From assembly GCA_016285265.1 (NCBI GenBank), contig JAEEQL010000003.1, forward strand, positions 1 to 59,050: a DNA stretch of 59,050 nucleotides. Reading direction: 5' to 3'. How positions within the stretch are numbered: the first letter of the stretch is position 1; every line of letters starts with the position of its first letter. Both the position numbers and the translations under genes were made by a program. Shown here in pieces: positions 28,053 to 35,300 of the stretch. Source of the DNA: Lachnospiraceae bacterium (GTDB taxonomy: Bacteria > Bacillota > Clostridia > Lachnospirales > Lachnospiraceae). The notes below the pieces were generated by a model. The model was not told the DNA's origin. It ran no database searches and was given only the letters and a program-made list of their open reading frames with translations.

Positions 28053-28144
28053 ATAACAATAATAACAAAAAACGGGCAAAACTCAACAATATTGTAATAA
28101 TAATTGTTATTTTCACGGCATAGTATAGGGGCAAGGAAAGGAAT

Positions 28145-29560
28145 ATGATAACCCGTATGAAAAGTCGTGAAACGGATTTTACAACCGGAAAGCCTTCGAA
28201 GCTGATACTGTCGTTCTACTGGCCGCTTCTTATGACCAGTATGCTTCAGCAGTTCTATAATTTTGCCGATACCTGGATAGTCGGAAAGGGCCTCGGCGAT
28301 AATGCCCTTGCGGCTGTCGGCAACATGGGTTCTCTTTTCTTTCTCATAGTCGGATTCTCATTCGGAATAGCCAACGGCTTCGGCGTACTTGTGGCACAGA
28401 GCTACGGTGCGGGTGATCCCGAGAAATTAAAAAGAAGGATAGCGGCGGTCATCGAACTCGGAGCGGTCATATCGGTCCTTCTTTCCCTGCTCTCCGTTAT
28501 ATTTCTTCCCTTTGCATTAAGGCTTCTCAGGACCGATGAGGTCATAATGGGCGACAGCCTTAAGTACGGATACATAATCTTCGGCGGACTTGCGACGGGT
28601 ATCTGCTACAACATTTCGGGTGCGGTGCTCAGGGCTCTCGGAGACAGTAAGACTCCCCTGAAAGCCATCGTCATTTCGTCGGTTCTGAATATATCGCTCA
28701 ACTGTGCTTTCATCTTCGGAATGAAGATGGGAGTGGAGGGCGTTGCGATAGCCACGATCATATCCCAGATCATATCCGCCGCGTTCTGCCTGAACAGACT
28801 CAGACAGATGCCGGTGATAAAGCTTGAAAAGCGTCATTTTACCAATGAGAGAAAGGTTTATACCGAGCTTCTCGCAAACGGCCTTCCGATGGCATTCATG
28901 AATTCCATAACCGCAGTCGGATGCATGGTGGTTCAGTACTTCGTAAACGGATACGGTGTCGTATATACCGCAGCCTATGCAGCATGCAGCAAGTATCTGA
29001 ATCTCTTCATGAACCCTGCCTCAACCGCGGGCAATGCAATGAGTGCATATACATCACAGAATTACGGTGCCGGTAAATACGGAAGGATCAAAGAAGGACT
29101 CAGGGTCAGTTTGTCGATCTCAGCGGCCGCCTACATAATCCTCGGATCGCTGATGGTTTTCTTTCCCCGCGTTCTTGCGGGGATCCTGCTGAGCGGCAGT
29201 GAACAGATCAGACTAGCCTGTCTGTTCATGCCCAGATGCGGGATCATGCTCATATTTGTCGATTCTCTGTTCGTTGTAAGAAACTGCGTGCAGGGAATGG
29301 GCAAACCGATGCTTCCCATGGCTTCCGGTATTCTGGAGATGGTCTTAAGGGTTTTTGTGATATCATTCTTTATGGGCAGGATAGGATTTGCGGCAACGGC
29401 TTATGCGGAGATCAGTGCCTGGGTCGGAGCACTTGCTGTAAATGCCTATGCCCTTGTGAAATATCTGATGCCCCTCCTTGAACAGGAAGGATCGGAAAGA
29501 AATAAAAATCTCAGCCTGTCCGGCGGAAGATGGAGGCACCGTTATCATGGGACACTTTAA
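28145..29560 (+). CDS. MATE family efflux transporter
   Basis: The 471-residue protein is a multidrug and toxin extrusion transporter with about twelve membrane helices in two matching halves, working as an ion-coupled antiporter. Typical segments are PLLMTSMLQQFYNFADTWIVG near the N-terminus and GVLVAQSYGAGD. GGAAAGG lies just before the ATG at 28145. It is divergent from the AraC gene, and its last 14 bases overlap the start of the next gene, so the two are likely co-expressed. The link to the glycosidase-like partner suggests export of a sugar or glycoside, but that is inference. Confidence 0.88.
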   Translation: MITRMKSRETDFTTGKPSKLILSFYWPLLMTSMLQQFYNFADTWIVGKGLGDNALAAVGNMGSLFFLIVGFSFGIANGFGVLVAQSYGAGDPEKLKRRIAAVIELGAVISVLLSLLSVIFLPFALRLLRTDEVIMGDSLKYGYIIFGGLATGICYNISGAVLRALGDSKTPLKAIVISSVLNISLNCAFIFGMKMGVEGVAIATIISQIISAAFCLNRLRQMPVIKLEKRHFTNERKVYTELLANGLPMAFMNSITAVGCMVVQYFVNGYGVVYTAAYAACSKYLNLFMNPASTAGNAMSAYTSQNYGAGKYGRIKEGLRVSLSISAAAYIILGSLMVFFPRVLAGILLSGSEQIRLACLFMPRCGIMLIFVDSLFVVRNCVQGMGKPMLPMASGILEMVLRVFVISFFMGRIGFAATAYAEISAWVGALAVNAYALVKYLMPLLEQEGSERNKNLSLSGGRWRHRYHGTL

Positions 29561-31295
29561 TAATTTCAAAGTGACGGTTTACTGCGTTGCGGAGATCCTT
29601 AACAGGATGGATCTTCAGACTCTGGAGAAGCAGTATGACTTCATAGAAAAATATGTCGGTATCGACAAGGTCTATCTGGAGCCTTTCAGAGGACCGGTTC
29701 TTGTCGACAAGAACAAGATCCGTACCGTCACCGATTTCTTCAGGAGTCGCGGCGTTGAGGTGTCCGGCGGACTTACAACCGTATGTCCTCCGCTTACCGA
29801 AGAAGACAAGAAAAAGCAGAGACTTTTCGGAACGCTCTGCTATACCAATAAGGGAATGAGGGATCATATCAGGAAGATCTCCGAATATACCGCAGAGCTT
29901 TTTGACGAAGTCATTCTGGATGATTTCTATTTCACAAACTGCACCTGCGAAGAGTGCATAGGGGCTAAAGGCGACAGAAGCTGGACCGATTTCAGACGTG
30001 ACCTTATGAAGGATGTTTCCGAGAATCTGATCGTAGGTCCCGCCAGAAAAGTAAATCCGAATGTGAAGATGATAATCAAGTTCCCCAACTGGAGGGAATC
30101 CTATCATGCCACCGGATACAGGCCCGATGTTGAAAAGGATATCTTTGACAGAGTCTATACCGGAACCGAGACAAGGGCCAGCGCATATCAGGACCAGCAT
30201 CTTCCGACTTACCTCAGCTACAGCCTCGTAAGATGGATGGATGAAGCGTCGGACGGACGGAATCAGGGAACCTGGTTCGATACGTACCAGTGCTGGCCGG
30301 TTGATGATTACCTCGAGCAGGGATATCTGTCCGCATTTGCTAAGCCCGAAGAGATCACTCTCTTCCAGTGGACGGATCTGTTCGAAAATAAGCTCGTGAC
30401 ACCGCTCGGGCTTCAGTTTGAGAGGATCGACCGTATGCTCGATAAGACGGGTAAGCCCGTCGGCATACCCGCATATATCCCTCATGCGTCCGAAGGAGAG
30501 AATCACATTGAGGATTTCCTGGGCATGCAGGGCATAGCACTTAATCCCACTCCCAAATTCCCGGAGAAGGGAAGCGTACTCCTTACCGAAAGCTCACTCT
30601 GCGATCCCGATGTATTCGATAAGCTTAAGACCTTCCTTGTAAAAGGAGGAAAAGCATTTGTAACGACCGGCTTCATGGCCAATTCTCCGGAGAAGCAGTG
30701 GAAGGAGATAAGCAGCGCATACCACACCGGAAGAAAGCTTTCCGTAACGAGATACTACAAGACGGATGACAGGGCGGGATATCTTGAAGGAGTAAGGCCC
30801 ATACTCTTTGCGGATGTGCAGCATTCAAACAATCTGTCCTGGTCCCTTCTTAACGGCGGAGCCGGAGAGTATCACTCGACGCTTTTCCTGAGGGATACAT
30901 ACGGAGAGGGAAGAATGTATCTGATCAACACGCCCGAGAACCCTTCGGATCTTTCGAAGATTCCTGCGTGGGCGATGGATACCGTCAAGGCAGAGTTTAA
31001 CTACGGCGGTGTATATGTAAGTGCCCCCAATGTTTCGGTATTCCATTATGACAATGATGTCATGATCCTCTATGCACATGTCACGGGTCATGCACACCCG
31101 GTACGAGTAACGATACATATCCAGGGTGACGATGCACAGCTTACCGAGCTCTGCGTTCCCGGTCCCGAAAGTGAAAGAAATATAGAACTTTCAAAGAAGA
31201 CCTTCAGACAGGATATGAGACCGGTCACCGAACTTACCGCGGAGGTTGTTCTCAATCCCGGAGAGTTTTACGAATACAGGATCACAAGGAAATAA
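29547..31295 (+). CDS. Putative glycoside hydrolase-like protein with CxCxxC motif
   Basis: The 582-residue soluble protein starts at ATG 29547, ten bases after a GGAGG site, inside the MATE gene. The N-terminal half alternates strands and helices as in a TIM barrel, with KVYLEPFRG, EVILDDFYFTNCTCEEC (D125, D126; C132, C134, C137) and MIIKFPNWRESY. The cysteine motif after an acidic strand recalls the CxCxxC segment of GH42-like and other putative glycosidases. The middle holds an alpha-beta domain resembling the class I glutamine amidotransferase-like domain that follows the barrel in GH42, and a beta-rich domain ends it. No signal peptide is seen. A glycosidase role is a fair guess; the family is not one I can name. 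Confidence 0.5.
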   Translation: MGHFNNFKVTVYCVAEILNRMDLQTLEKQYDFIEKYVGIDKVYLEPFRGPVLVDKNKIRTVTDFFRSRGVEVSGGLTTVCPPLTEEDKKKQRLFGTLCYTNKGMRDHIRKISEYTAELFDEVILDDFYFTNCTCEECIGAKGDRSWTDFRRDLMKDVSENLIVGPARKVNPNVKMIIKFPNWRESYHATGYRPDVEKDIFDRVYTGTETRASAYQDQHLPTYLSYSLVRWMDEASDGRNQGTWFDTYQCWPVDDYLEQGYLSAFAKPEEITLFQWTDLFENKLVTPLGLQFERIDRMLDKTGKPVGIPAYIPHASEGENHIEDFLGMQGIALNPTPKFPEKGSVLLTESSLCDPDVFDKLKTFLVKGGKAFVTTGFMANSPEKQWKEISSAYHTGRKLSVTRYYKTDDRAGYLEGVRPILFADVQHSNNLSWSLLNGGAGEYHSTLFLRDTYGEGRMYLINTPENPSDLSKIPAWAMDTVKAEFNYGGVYVSAPNVSVFHYDNDVMILYAHVTGHAHPVRVTIHIQGDDAQLTELCVPGPESERNIELSKKTFRQDMRPVTELTAEVVLNPGEFYEYRITRK

Positions 31296-31301
31296 AGACA
31301 G

Positions 31302-31331
31302 GGCTGCCGCCTGAAAAGCGGCGGCCTTTTT
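31302..31331 (+). terminator. Terminator after the glycosidase-like gene
   Basis: GGCTGCCGC (31302-31310) pairs with GCGGCGGCC (31318-31326), with one G-T pair, and five T residues follow. It ends the MATE operon. Confidence 0.82.
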
Positions 31332-31481
31332 ATTGCGGCTGAGCCCGGTCCCGCCCCGGTCTTTTAAGCGGATGCCGGATCTTTCCGCTGCCCGATATAT
31401 AAGAAAAAAGATGCAAGCGCGTTGATCTTTGTGTAAAATATCCGGGTAGGTAATTTTTCATTTTTCTGCGAGGTTAACGAT

Positions 31482-32849
31482 ATGTCATACGGACAGTTTT
31501 TGGCGCAGGTTTATCGTGAGAACAAAAGATACATAAGATTCTGCCTTACGCTTTGCATCGTGCTTTCAATGATCTTTTTCGGAAGACTCATGACAGTCAG
31601 TGCAATTGATTCATTGGATATAGACGGTACGGTTGTTGTAAGCGGAGCGGGCGGATCTTTCGGTCAGGCTCTCGCACCGGTGGCATCCACGGGATTCTTA
31701 AGCGGAATAGACACATCATGGGTAATGATCATCATGTGCGCATCCGCTCTCGGAGCCGCACACGGCGTCGGTGACGGGGTTCCCGTGCTCAGCAAGCTGT
31801 CCGGTTTTTCATACGGAATATTCGAAAATCAGTATATTAGCATAGCACTTCTTATCTGGTTTGGTGTTCCCATCATCCTTAAATCCTTCAGCAAGACCAA
31901 TGCCATCGGCACATCCATAGAGACCGCGCAAAAGAAAGTCAACGGCATCCTTATGCTGATAATCCTTGTTTCGCAGTTGATCATGAGTGCCGAACCCGTG
32001 AGCAAGGTTCATGCGGCGGGAGCCATAATAAATACAGCTAAGTTCGGATTAAGTGCGATCGGATGTTTTGTGATCCTCGTGGTCGCAATGATAATCTATC
32101 TGCTTGTACATTATACCTTTTCACTCATGGATATAATAATGGTGCCCATATGCACGGTGGTGCCTTTTGTATCAATGCTCTTCGTTCTTGCAAAACTTGC
32201 GCTGGTCTGGATAATGATCCTCTTTGCGGTATATATTCCCTGGTTCTTCTTTTTCATTGCGGGAGTCATCGTGCTGATATCCGCATTCCTTTTCAGGACT
32301 GCTTACATGGCTGTCAGATATTTCGAGAACATCTATGTAAAGACCATCTTTAAGAGAGTGTTCGGCGGATACGATGCAAACATCCCCATTCTTACCGTGA
32401 AGAAGGTTCCCGCGAAGGTTAAGGAATTCCTTGCAAACAGGAATGTGCAGATGGTCATACCGGTTTATGTTCTCAAGCCCATCCCGCAAATAAAGGGCAT
32501 GCGCAAATGGGACCGTTTCTGGATGATATCCGAACAGGGTGCGACCTATCTTGTAAGACCCGTCTTCGGTAAAAAGGAATTGCTTCAGATCCCGCTCTGC
32601 AGCACTCCCGCCCAGAAGATGTTCATCAATCCTTTCCTGATGTATTACGAGATCTTCAATATCTACGGATCGGAGGAGGCTATCGTCAAGACCTTCAAGA
32701 AGGTTCCGAAGATGTGCCATATAGTCTTCAGCAAGCAGTATTTCCACCGCTATCAGGAGATCGGAAACCTCACGGGATTCGTGGATTACAGGCAATACAA
32801 GGAGTATTTGAGCTCGCTCACAAGGCAGCCTTATCCCCCTGCTTACTGA
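31482..32849 (+). CDS. Polytopic membrane protein of unknown function
   Basis: The 455-residue protein begins with a cytoplasmic stretch and a first membrane segment, then a loop that is Gly/Ser-rich (VVVSGAGGSFGQAL), and about six more hydrophobic segments up to residue 280. The C-terminal 175 residues are soluble and basic (KKVPAKVKEFLANRNVQMV and following), probably cytoplasmic. GCGAGG lies about eight bases before the ATG. The gene stands alone between a terminator and the rimP promoter. I do not recognise a family. Confidence 0.6.
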   Translation: MSYGQFLAQVYRENKRYIRFCLTLCIVLSMIFFGRLMTVSAIDSLDIDGTVVVSGAGGSFGQALAPVASTGFLSGIDTSWVMIIMCASALGAAHGVGDGVPVLSKLSGFSYGIFENQYISIALLIWFGVPIILKSFSKTNAIGTSIETAQKKVNGILMLIILVSQLIMSAEPVSKVHAAGAIINTAKFGLSAIGCFVILVVAMIIYLLVHYTFSLMDIIMVPICTVVPFVSMLFVLAKLALVWIMILFAVYIPWFFFFIAGVIVLISAFLFRTAYMAVRYFENIYVKTIFKRVFGGYDANIPILTVKKVPAKVKEFLANRNVQMVIPVYVLKPIPQIKGMRKWDRFWMISEQGATYLVRPVFGKKELLQIPLCSTPAQKMFINPFLMYYEIFNIYGSEEAIVKTFKKVPKMCHIVFSKQYFHRYQEIGNLTGFVDYRQYKEYLSSLTRQPYPPAY

Positions 32850-32889
32850 CCGGAAGGTTTTAAAAAGGCGAAAAACAGGGCTTTTTCCC

Positions 32890-32918
32890 TTGACAATGCC
32901 ATATAAGTGGTATACATT
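32890..32918 (+). promoter_or_regulatory. Promoter of the rimP-nusA-infB operon
   Basis: A perfect TTGACA at 32890-32895 is followed by TACATT at 32913-32918 (17-base spacer); TATACA at 32911-32916 is the other reading with 15. The operon leader is about 60 bases long. Confidence 0.65.
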
Positions 32919-32938
32919 ATGTAAAGTAAGTAATTGAT

Positions 32939-32972
32939 GTAAGAGTGGCCAAGCGCCACTCTTACTTGTTTG
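32939..32972 (+). promoter_or_regulatory. Leader hairpin of the rimP operon
   Basis: An 11-bp perfect stem (32939-32949 with 32955-32965) with loop CAAGC is followed by a T-rich stretch (TTGTTTGT). It lies between the promoter and the rimP ribosome binding site and has the shape of a weak terminator, so it may attenuate the operon. NusA, made from this operon, is a known player in such termination. Confidence 0.5.
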
Positions 32973-32985
32973 TTAGGGGGAGCGA

Positions 32986-33483
32986 ATGAGCAGATCCGAC
33001 GCAGTTGCCGCTAAGGCAGAGGAACTCCTTACACCGGTCACCGAAAGCTTCGGTGTTTCGGTCTATGATGTCGAATATGTTCTGGAGAACGGTGAAAGAT
33101 ATCTCCGTGCGTATATCGACAAAGAAGGCGGAGTTACCATAGACGATTGTGAGAACGTAAGCCGTGCCTTTGAGAAAGTACTTGATGATTCAGAACTGAT
33201 AGACGATCAGTACATCCTGGAGGTTTCAAGCCCGGGACTCGGCAGGGCATTAACCAAGGACAGACATCTCGAAAAGTCGCTTGGTGAAGAGGTTGAGATC
33301 TCCTTTTACAAGCCGCAGGTGATCGGCACCAAGGATGAAAAAGAGATCAAAGCAAAATCCGTTACCGGCATCCTGAAAGCATTTGATAAGGATAAGATAA
33401 CCATAGCGGATACCGAAACAGAAAGTTCGTCCGAATGGCAGCGAAGTGATATTTCACAGATCAGGCTGACACTGGATTTTTAA
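32986..33483 (+). CDS. rimP: Ribosome maturation factor RimP
   Basis: RimP helps mature the 30S ribosomal subunit in the cytoplasm. The 165-residue protein has the N-terminal domain with VYDVEYVLENGERYLRAYID and the conserved VSSPGLGR, then the small C-terminal SH3-like domain. GGGGGAG precedes the ATG at a good distance. It is the first gene of the operon that runs to ribF, and nusA follows after 27 bases. Confidence 0.93.
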   Translation: MSRSDAVAAKAEELLTPVTESFGVSVYDVEYVLENGERYLRAYIDKEGGVTIDDCENVSRAFEKVLDDSELIDDQYILEVSSPGLGRALTKDRHLEKSLGEEVEISFYKPQVIGTKDEKEIKAKSVTGILKAFDKDKITIADTETESSSEWQRSDISQIRLTLDF

Positions 33484-33510
33484 AAAAGAAAGGAAAAGGG
33501 AAAAAACAAA

Positions 33511-34692
33511 ATGAACAGCGAACTTATTGAGAGTCTTAATCTGCTTGCAAAGGAAAAAGGCATCGACAAAGAGGCAATCTTCGAAGCTATCGAGAATGCA
33601 CTCGTTGCAGGCTGCAGAAATCTGTACGGCAGAAATGAGAACATCAAGAACATCCGTGCCGAGATCAACCGTGATACCGGTGATTATCGCATCTATGCGG
33701 AGAAGACGGTTGTGGAGACAGCCGATGATGTCATGGACCCTCTTGAGGATATTTCTCCCGAAGACGCAAGAGCCATCGCACCCGATGCTCAGGTCGGAGA
33801 CGTTGTACAGGTTGAGATAAAGTCCGCAGACCTTACCCGTATTGCGGCAATGAGTGCCAAGAACGTGATCTTACAGAAGATCCGTGAAGAGGAGAGACAT
33901 GCGGTATTCGATCAGTTCTCCGGAAGAAGAAAGAACGTCGTTACCGGTACCGTCAATCACTATGTCGGAGGCAATGTAAGCCTCAACCTCGGCAAGGCAG
34001 ACGGAATCCTTGCAGAGTCCGAGATGATCCCCGGTGAGAGATACAGAAACGGAGACAGACTTAAAGTTTATGTTCTCGATGTCAAGTCCACTCCCAAGGG
34101 ACCCCGCATCAGCGTAAGCCGTACCCATCCGGAGCTTGTAAGATGCCTTTTCGAAAACGAAGTTACCGAGATCGCTGACGGCATCGTAGAGATCAGAAGC
34201 ATCGCACGTGAGCCCGGCAGCCGTTCCAAGATCGCCGTATGGAGCAACAATCCCGACGTCGATCCCGTAGGCGCATGCGTAGGTATGAACGGAGACAGAG
34301 TAGGTGCCGTCGTATCCGAGCTCAATGACGAGAAGATCGATATCGTATGCTGGGATGACAACCCCGGAAACCTTGTTCAGAATGCACTTTCACCCGCATC
34401 AGTTCTTGCGGTATTCGCAGATCCTTATGAGAAGACCGCCAAGGTCGTTGTTCCCGATGACCAGCTTTCACTCGCGATCGGTAAGGAAGGACAGAATGCA
34501 AGACTTGCAGCACGTCTTACCGGATACAAGATCGATATCAAGTCCGAATCCCAGGCTAAGGATGCCGTCGGATTCCGTTATGAGGACTATGAGTATTCCG
34601 ATGAGGAAGGTGAGGAGTACGAAGAGGGATACGAGGAAAGCTACGAGGAAGTACCCGCTGAGGAAGCTCCCGCAGAGGACGGACAGGAATAA
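33511..34692 (+). CDS. nusA: Transcription termination/antitermination factor NusA
   Basis: NusA binds RNA polymerase and controls pausing, termination and antitermination. The 393-residue protein has the N-terminal RNA polymerase-binding domain, an S1 domain ([18 protein letters not shown]) and two KH domains ([34 protein letters not shown]). The C-terminus is a short, very acidic tail rich in Glu and Tyr (from about residue 355), in place of the repeats of the E. coli protein. An AAAGGAAAAGGG stretch serves as the binding site. Its stop codon overlaps the ylxR ATG by one base. Confidence 0.97.
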   Translation: MNSELIESLNLLAKEKGIDKEAIFEAIENALVAGCRNLYGRNENIKNIRAEINRDTGDYRIYAEKTVVETADDVMDPLEDISPEDARAIAPDAQVGDVVQVEIKSADLTRIAAMSAKNVILQKIREEERHAVFDQFSGRRKNVVTGTVNHYVGGNVSLNLGKADGILAESEMIPGERYRNGDRLKVYVLDVKSTPKGPRISVSRTHPELVRCLFENEVTEIADGIVEIRSIAREPGSRSKIAVWSNNPDVDPVGACVGMNGDRVGAVVSELNDEKIDIVCWDDNPGNLVQNALSPASVLAVFADPYEKTAKVVVPDDQLSLAIGKEGQNARLAARLTGYKIDIKSESQAKDAVGFRYEDYEYSDEEGEEYEEGYEESYEEVPAEEAPAEDGQE

Positions 34693-34958
34693 TGAATTCG
34701 AAATGTTCCAGGACATGTGTGGGATGCGGTGAGACCTTTGACAAAAGATCGCTGATCCGCATCGTACGTAACAGCGAAGGCCTGATCATGGTCGACGAAA
34801 CAGGCAGGATGAACGGACGCGGGGCTTACATATGCCCTTCGGTCTCATGCCTTGAGACGGCCTTTAAAAAGCACGGTCTTGAGAGAGCATTTAAAACACC
34901 AGTTCCGAAAGAAGCTTTAGACAGTATTTCGGAGTATATAAAAGCACGCGCCACCTGA
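34692..34958 (+). CDS. ylxR: YlxR/RnpM family RNA-binding protein (DUF448)
   Basis: The 88-residue protein has the family signature RTCVGCGETFDKRSLIRIVR and GRGAYICP, with three or four cysteines that may hold a metal. Members of this family have been linked to RNase P control and to nucleoid-associated functions. The ATG overlaps the nusA stop by one base, which suggests coupling. Its own stop codon lies in the loop of a small hairpin right before the next gene. Translation is cytoplasmic. Confidence 0.93.
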   Translation: MNSKCSRTCVGCGETFDKRSLIRIVRNSEGLIMVDETGRMNGRGAYICPSVSCLETAFKKHGLERAFKTPVPKEALDSISEYIKARAT

Positions 34959-34964
34959 AGGTGG
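34951..34964 (+). other. Hairpin holding the ylxR stop codon
   Basis: CCACC (34951-34955) pairs with GGTGG (34960-34964) around the loop TGAA, which contains the TGA stop of ylxR. The ylxQ ribosome binding site AAGGAG begins two bases after it. A ribosome ending ylxR would open it, so it may couple ylxQ translation to ylxR. Confidence 0.5.
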
Positions 34965-34976
34965 GAAGGAGCAATT

Positions 34977-35297
34977 ACGACAGACAGGATTTTATCGCTT
35001 CTGGGACTTGCGCAGAAAGCGGGAAAGATCGCGGGCGGAGAGACACAGGTTCTCGAAAGCATACGGGCGGGGAGCGCCATGTGTGTGATAATCGCGGGCG
35101 ATGCATCCGAAGGTTCCAGGAAGATGTACTCGGACAAATGTAAATATTACGGAGTACCGTACATGTATTACTCCGACAGGCAGGCACTGGGCCATGCGGT
35201 CGGAAAAGATCTGCGTAGTGCTCTGGCTGTAGAAGATGAAGGATTGTGCCAAGCAATAAGAAAAACGGCACCTGAGCTTTTTGAGGAGGAATCGTAA
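34977..35297 (+). CDS. ylxQ: YlxQ, L7Ae-family RNA-binding protein with apparent ACG start
   Basis: This 106-residue protein is of the L7Ae/L30e/YlxQ family, which binds kink-turn RNA. The conserved N-terminus TDRILSLLGLAQKAGKIAGGE and the VIIAGDAS segment match. In this frame the codons between the ylxR stop (34956-34958) and the conserved region contain no ATG, GTG or TTG. The AAGGAG site at 34966-34971 lies five bases before an ACG at 34977, exactly where relatives carry their start, so ACG appears to be used, or ATG has mutated or been misread. ATG at 35079 would cut off a third of the domain. It lies between ylxR and infB, as usual. Confidence 0.75.
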   Translation, partial: TTDRILSLLGLAQKAGKIAGGETQVLESIRAGSAMCVIIAGDASEGSRKMYSDKCKYYGVPYMYYSDRQALGHAVGKDLRSALAVEDEGLCQAIRKTAPELFEEES

Positions 35298-35300
35298 TTA

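Noticed and set aside
29511-30506. Long open frame on the minus strand inside the glycosidase-like gene
   Set aside because: No ribosome binding site, no domain pattern, and the plus-strand reading is coherent over its whole length.
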